Positions 5,300 to 7,035 of a stretch of 7,035 nt of DNA are shown here, one piece after another (positions within the stretch are counted from its first letter, which is position 1; each line of letters opens with the position of its first letter). A program made the position numbers and the translations under genes. The notes under the pieces were generated by a model that was given only the letters and a program-made list of their open reading frames with translations, was not told where the DNA came from and ran no database searches. Origin of the DNA: Chlamydiia bacterium (GTDB taxonomy: Bacteria > Chlamydiota > Chlamydiia > Chlamydiales > FEN-1388); contig PMZB01000215.1 of the NCBI GenBank assembly GCA_003170575.1, forward strand, positions 1 through 7,035, in the 5' to 3' direction.

Positions 5300-6133
5300 T
5301 TACGCAGGTCCTTTTTCAGCAACATCGTTGACTACAAAATCACCCGTGGTCCTTGAGTAGAGAATGCCAATGTGGCCCCTCGCCTGTATGACATGGGTCG
5401 ATTTATACTTCGTTTCTCCACCCAATGCAGAAGCTAATGGAGGAACGATCAGATCCGCCTTGGCGCCCACATGGTAGTATTGGGTTGTCTGATCAGCTTC
5501 TACAAATTTTTTCAGCCTCTGCAGAAATGGAGAATTGGGCAACATCTCTTTAGCCGATTTGCTCCAAAAAGCTGCAAGATGGGCAACCACTGTCCCCAAG
5601 ATAGGGGTCCCAAGTGTGATAATCTTTTTCACTTGCGTGTCTTTCGGAGCGATGGACCGGTATTGCTCTGCCACCAACCCACCCATCGAATGGCCAACCA
5701 GCACCAGATCTTTTCGCCCAGTTAACTCCTGGATGCGCTCGACCTTCTTGGCTACCTTTTCGGCATACTCTTCAATTGATTTACGAGGGTCTCCCAAATT
5801 GATACAAAACACATTCTTATGCCCGGCCTTGCGAAGCCGGTACCAATGGTAGATAAGATTGCTGCTCGAGCCAAGAAAGCCGTGAATCAACAAAATCGGG
5901 GTCTCCTTGGGATCGCAGTCGGTTTTTTTCTTGGGTTCATACCGAGTCAAATTCAGAGGCGTCAACAAGACGAGAGGGAAGGCAGAGAGGATCGTCGTCA
6001 CAACCGACTCAATTTTGTGGACGACAATGAGGGCTGCCTTTTGAATCCCATGCCCCACCTTCTGAAGTCCGTGCTCCGGAGGAAGGGGTCGGGGAGCTGG
6101 AGGCGGCACTCTGCCGGCTGAAGGTATATTCAT
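5300..6133 (-). CDS. Alpha/beta-hydrolase, lipase-like serine esterase
   Basis: A 277-aa serine hydrolase. The oxyanion-hole motif HGFLGS is at 84-89 and the nucleophile elbow GHSMGG at 147-152 (Ser149). The probable acid and base of the triad are Asp227 (AKADLIVPP) and His254 (ARGHIG). TLGTPILG (173-180) after the elbow is typical of lipase/PGAP1-like and lysophospholipase-like members. The natural substrate cannot be read from sequence; an acyl ester of a lipid is likely. The N-terminus has a Pro-rich stretch (residues 4-20) and then an amphipathic to hydrophobic segment at about 33-61 that could anchor or associate with a membrane. There is no classical signal peptide. It starts five bases after the glmS stop, with GGAG eight bases before ATG 6133, and ends 18 bases before murA. 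It is therefore co-transcribed with envelope-precursor genes, which suggests but does not prove a role in envelope lipid turnover. Confidence 0.85.
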   Translation of the reverse strand: MNIPSAGRVPPPAPRPLPPEHGLQKVGHGIQKAALIVVHKIESVVTTILSAFPLVLLTPLNLTRYEPKKKTDCDPKETPILLIHGFLGSSSNLIYHWYRLRKAGHKNVFCINLGDPRKSIEEYAEKVAKKVERIQELTGRKDLVLVGHSMGGLVAEQYRSIAPKDTQVKKIITLGTPILGTVVAHLAAFWSKSAKEMLPNSPFLQRLKKFVEADQTTQYYHVGAKADLIVPPLASALGGETKYKSTHVIQARGHIGILYSRTTGDFVVNDVAEKGPA

Positions 6134-6138
6134 CTTTG

Positions 6139-7035
6139 TTACTCCACTGTTACTGATTTTGCCAGGTTCTTTGGTTGATCAATATCAGCTCCTCGTTTTT
6201 TTGCACAATAATAAGCAAACAATTGACAAGCAACAGCCGCAAGAATGGGCGCCAGCTCATCCCGGGTCTTCGGAATCTCAATGAGTTCATCGGCAATTGT
6301 AGCCAACTGCTTGTCTCCTTCAAACGTCAGGCAAATGACAGGACTATGCCGTGCTCGAGACTCCATGACGTTACCAACGACTTTTTCGTACGTCAGGGCA
6401 TCAGCACACAGAGCAAAGGTGGGACACTTTTCGTTCAGCAGGGCGATCGGCCCATGCTTCATCTCGCCGGCTGCATAGCCGCAGGCATTGATGTAGGCGA
6501 TCTCCTTTAATTTGAGAGCGCCTTCAAGACAGGTTGGATACATGTATCTGCGGCCAATAAAGTAGAAGTCATTGCACGAAGCATAGGTGTTGGCCAGCTG
6601 CTCTAAGCGCGGGGCCAGGGCGAGAACCTGCTGAATCTGCTCTGGAATAAGCTTGAGAGCCGACAGAAACTCCTGACCTTCGGCCTTGCTCATATGCCGC
6701 AACCGGGCCATCATCAAGGTAAACAGGGTCAAAACGGTCAGCTGGCTGGTAAACGCTTTTGTCGAGCATACCCCAACCTCTGGCCCAGCTCGTAAGAAGA
6801 GCGTAGAGTCTGCTTCGCGAGTCAGTGTTGAGCCCTGGACATTGCAGATGGCGATCACAGTCGCCCCCTTAGCTTTGAGCTCGCGTACCGCAGCCAAGGT
6901 GTCAGCTGTCTCGCCGGACTGGCTGATAGCCAGCACCAGCGTGCGCTCCCCGACCACCGGGTCGCGGTAGCGGAACTCGGAGCTGTAATCCACCTCCACC
7001 GAGACGCGGGCCAGCTCCTCGATCATGAACTTGCC
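6139..7035 (-). CDS. glmS: GlcN-6-P synthase GlmS, C-terminal isomerase part
   Basis: The last 298 codons of glmS; the 5' part lies beyond the right window edge, and the internal ATG at 7026 is not a start because the frame and homology continue through base 7035. GlmS converts fructose-6-P and glutamine to glucosamine-6-P, the entry to UDP-GlcNAc for peptidoglycan and lipid A. Visible are most of the first SIS domain (SEFRYR at 19-24, ISQSGETADT at 37-46, then STKAFTSQLTVL) and the second SIS domain (GRRYMYPTCLEGALKLKEI, AAGEMKHGPIAL). The invariant C-terminus DQPKNLAKSVTVE carries the Lys of the sugar-phosphate site. The glutaminase domain and the start of SIS1 should lie outside, roughly 300 residues. 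The right end is visibly more G+C-rich than the rest of the window. It is upstream of the hydrolase and murA in an apparent operon. No glmS riboswitch could be seen, as the gene's start is outside. Confidence 0.96.
   Translation of the reverse strand, partial: GKFMIEELARVSVEVDYSSEFRYRDPVVGERTLVLAISQSGETADTLAAVRELKAKGATVIAICNVQGSTLTREADSTLFLRAGPEVGVCSTKAFTSQLTVLTLFTLMMARLRHMSKAEGQEFLSALKLIPEQIQQVLALAPRLEQLANTYASCNDFYFIGRRYMYPTCLEGALKLKEIAYINACGYAAGEMKHGPIALLNEKCPTFALCADALTYEKVVGNVMESRARHSPVICLTFEGDKQLATIADELIEIPKTRDELAPILAAVACQLFAYYCAKKRGADIDQPKNLAKSVTVE

Noticed and set aside
7024..7026. ATG as start of the glmS product
   Set aside because: The frame stays open and the protein matches the interior of GlmS, so the true start is beyond the window.

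Overview
All genes that can be supported in this window lie on the minus strand, so transcription runs from right to left. The gene set and order suggest a member of the Chlamydiae outside the classical Chlamydia species. The pair mnmG-lplA is adjacent as I remember it in Chlamydia trachomatis (gidA next to a lipoate ligase). The lipoate ligase is the short single-domain kind, and a 30-residue AURKAIP1/COX24-type basic protein is present. The taxonomic placement is an inference, because no rRNA is in the window.

Right block (7035 to about 3478). This looks like one operon: the 3' part of glmS (GlcN-6-P synthase), then a serine hydrolase/lipase of the alpha/beta fold 5 nt downstream, then a MurA-family enolpyruvyl transferase 18 nt further on. 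Next come a small helix-turn-helix reading frame overlapping the end of murA by 40 nt and a 30-aa ribosomal-type protein missing from ordinary long-ORF lists. The block ends in a strong intrinsic terminator. GlmS and MurA sit on the same route: GlcN-6-P leads to UDP-GlcNAc, which MurA-type enzymes commit to peptidoglycan. The MurA here lacks the usual catalytic-loop Cys (or Asp) and has Arg for the active-site Lys, so it may be a divergent or non-canonical paralogue.

Spacer (3246-3557, about 310 nt). It holds the terminator, a 3 x 9-bp CTCTGTG-type tandem repeat, a candidate promoter for mnmG and a perfect 9-bp inverted repeat in the mnmG leader.

Middle block (3245 to 730). mnmG (tRNA wobble-uridine modification) and lplA (lipoate-protein ligase) overlap by 7 nt and are probably translationally coupled.

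Left end (617 to 1). An open frame of 205 codons with an excellent Shine-Dalgarno site runs off the window edge. It has no recognisable family and turns Pro/Thr-rich at its visible end. G+C rises from roughly 45% at the left to above 60% at the extreme right (glmS), by eye.

The most interesting points are the odd MurA active site with its overlapping HTH frame, the tiny ribosomal protein gene, and the unknown left-edge protein. I see no tRNA, rRNA, CRISPR array or insertion sequence.
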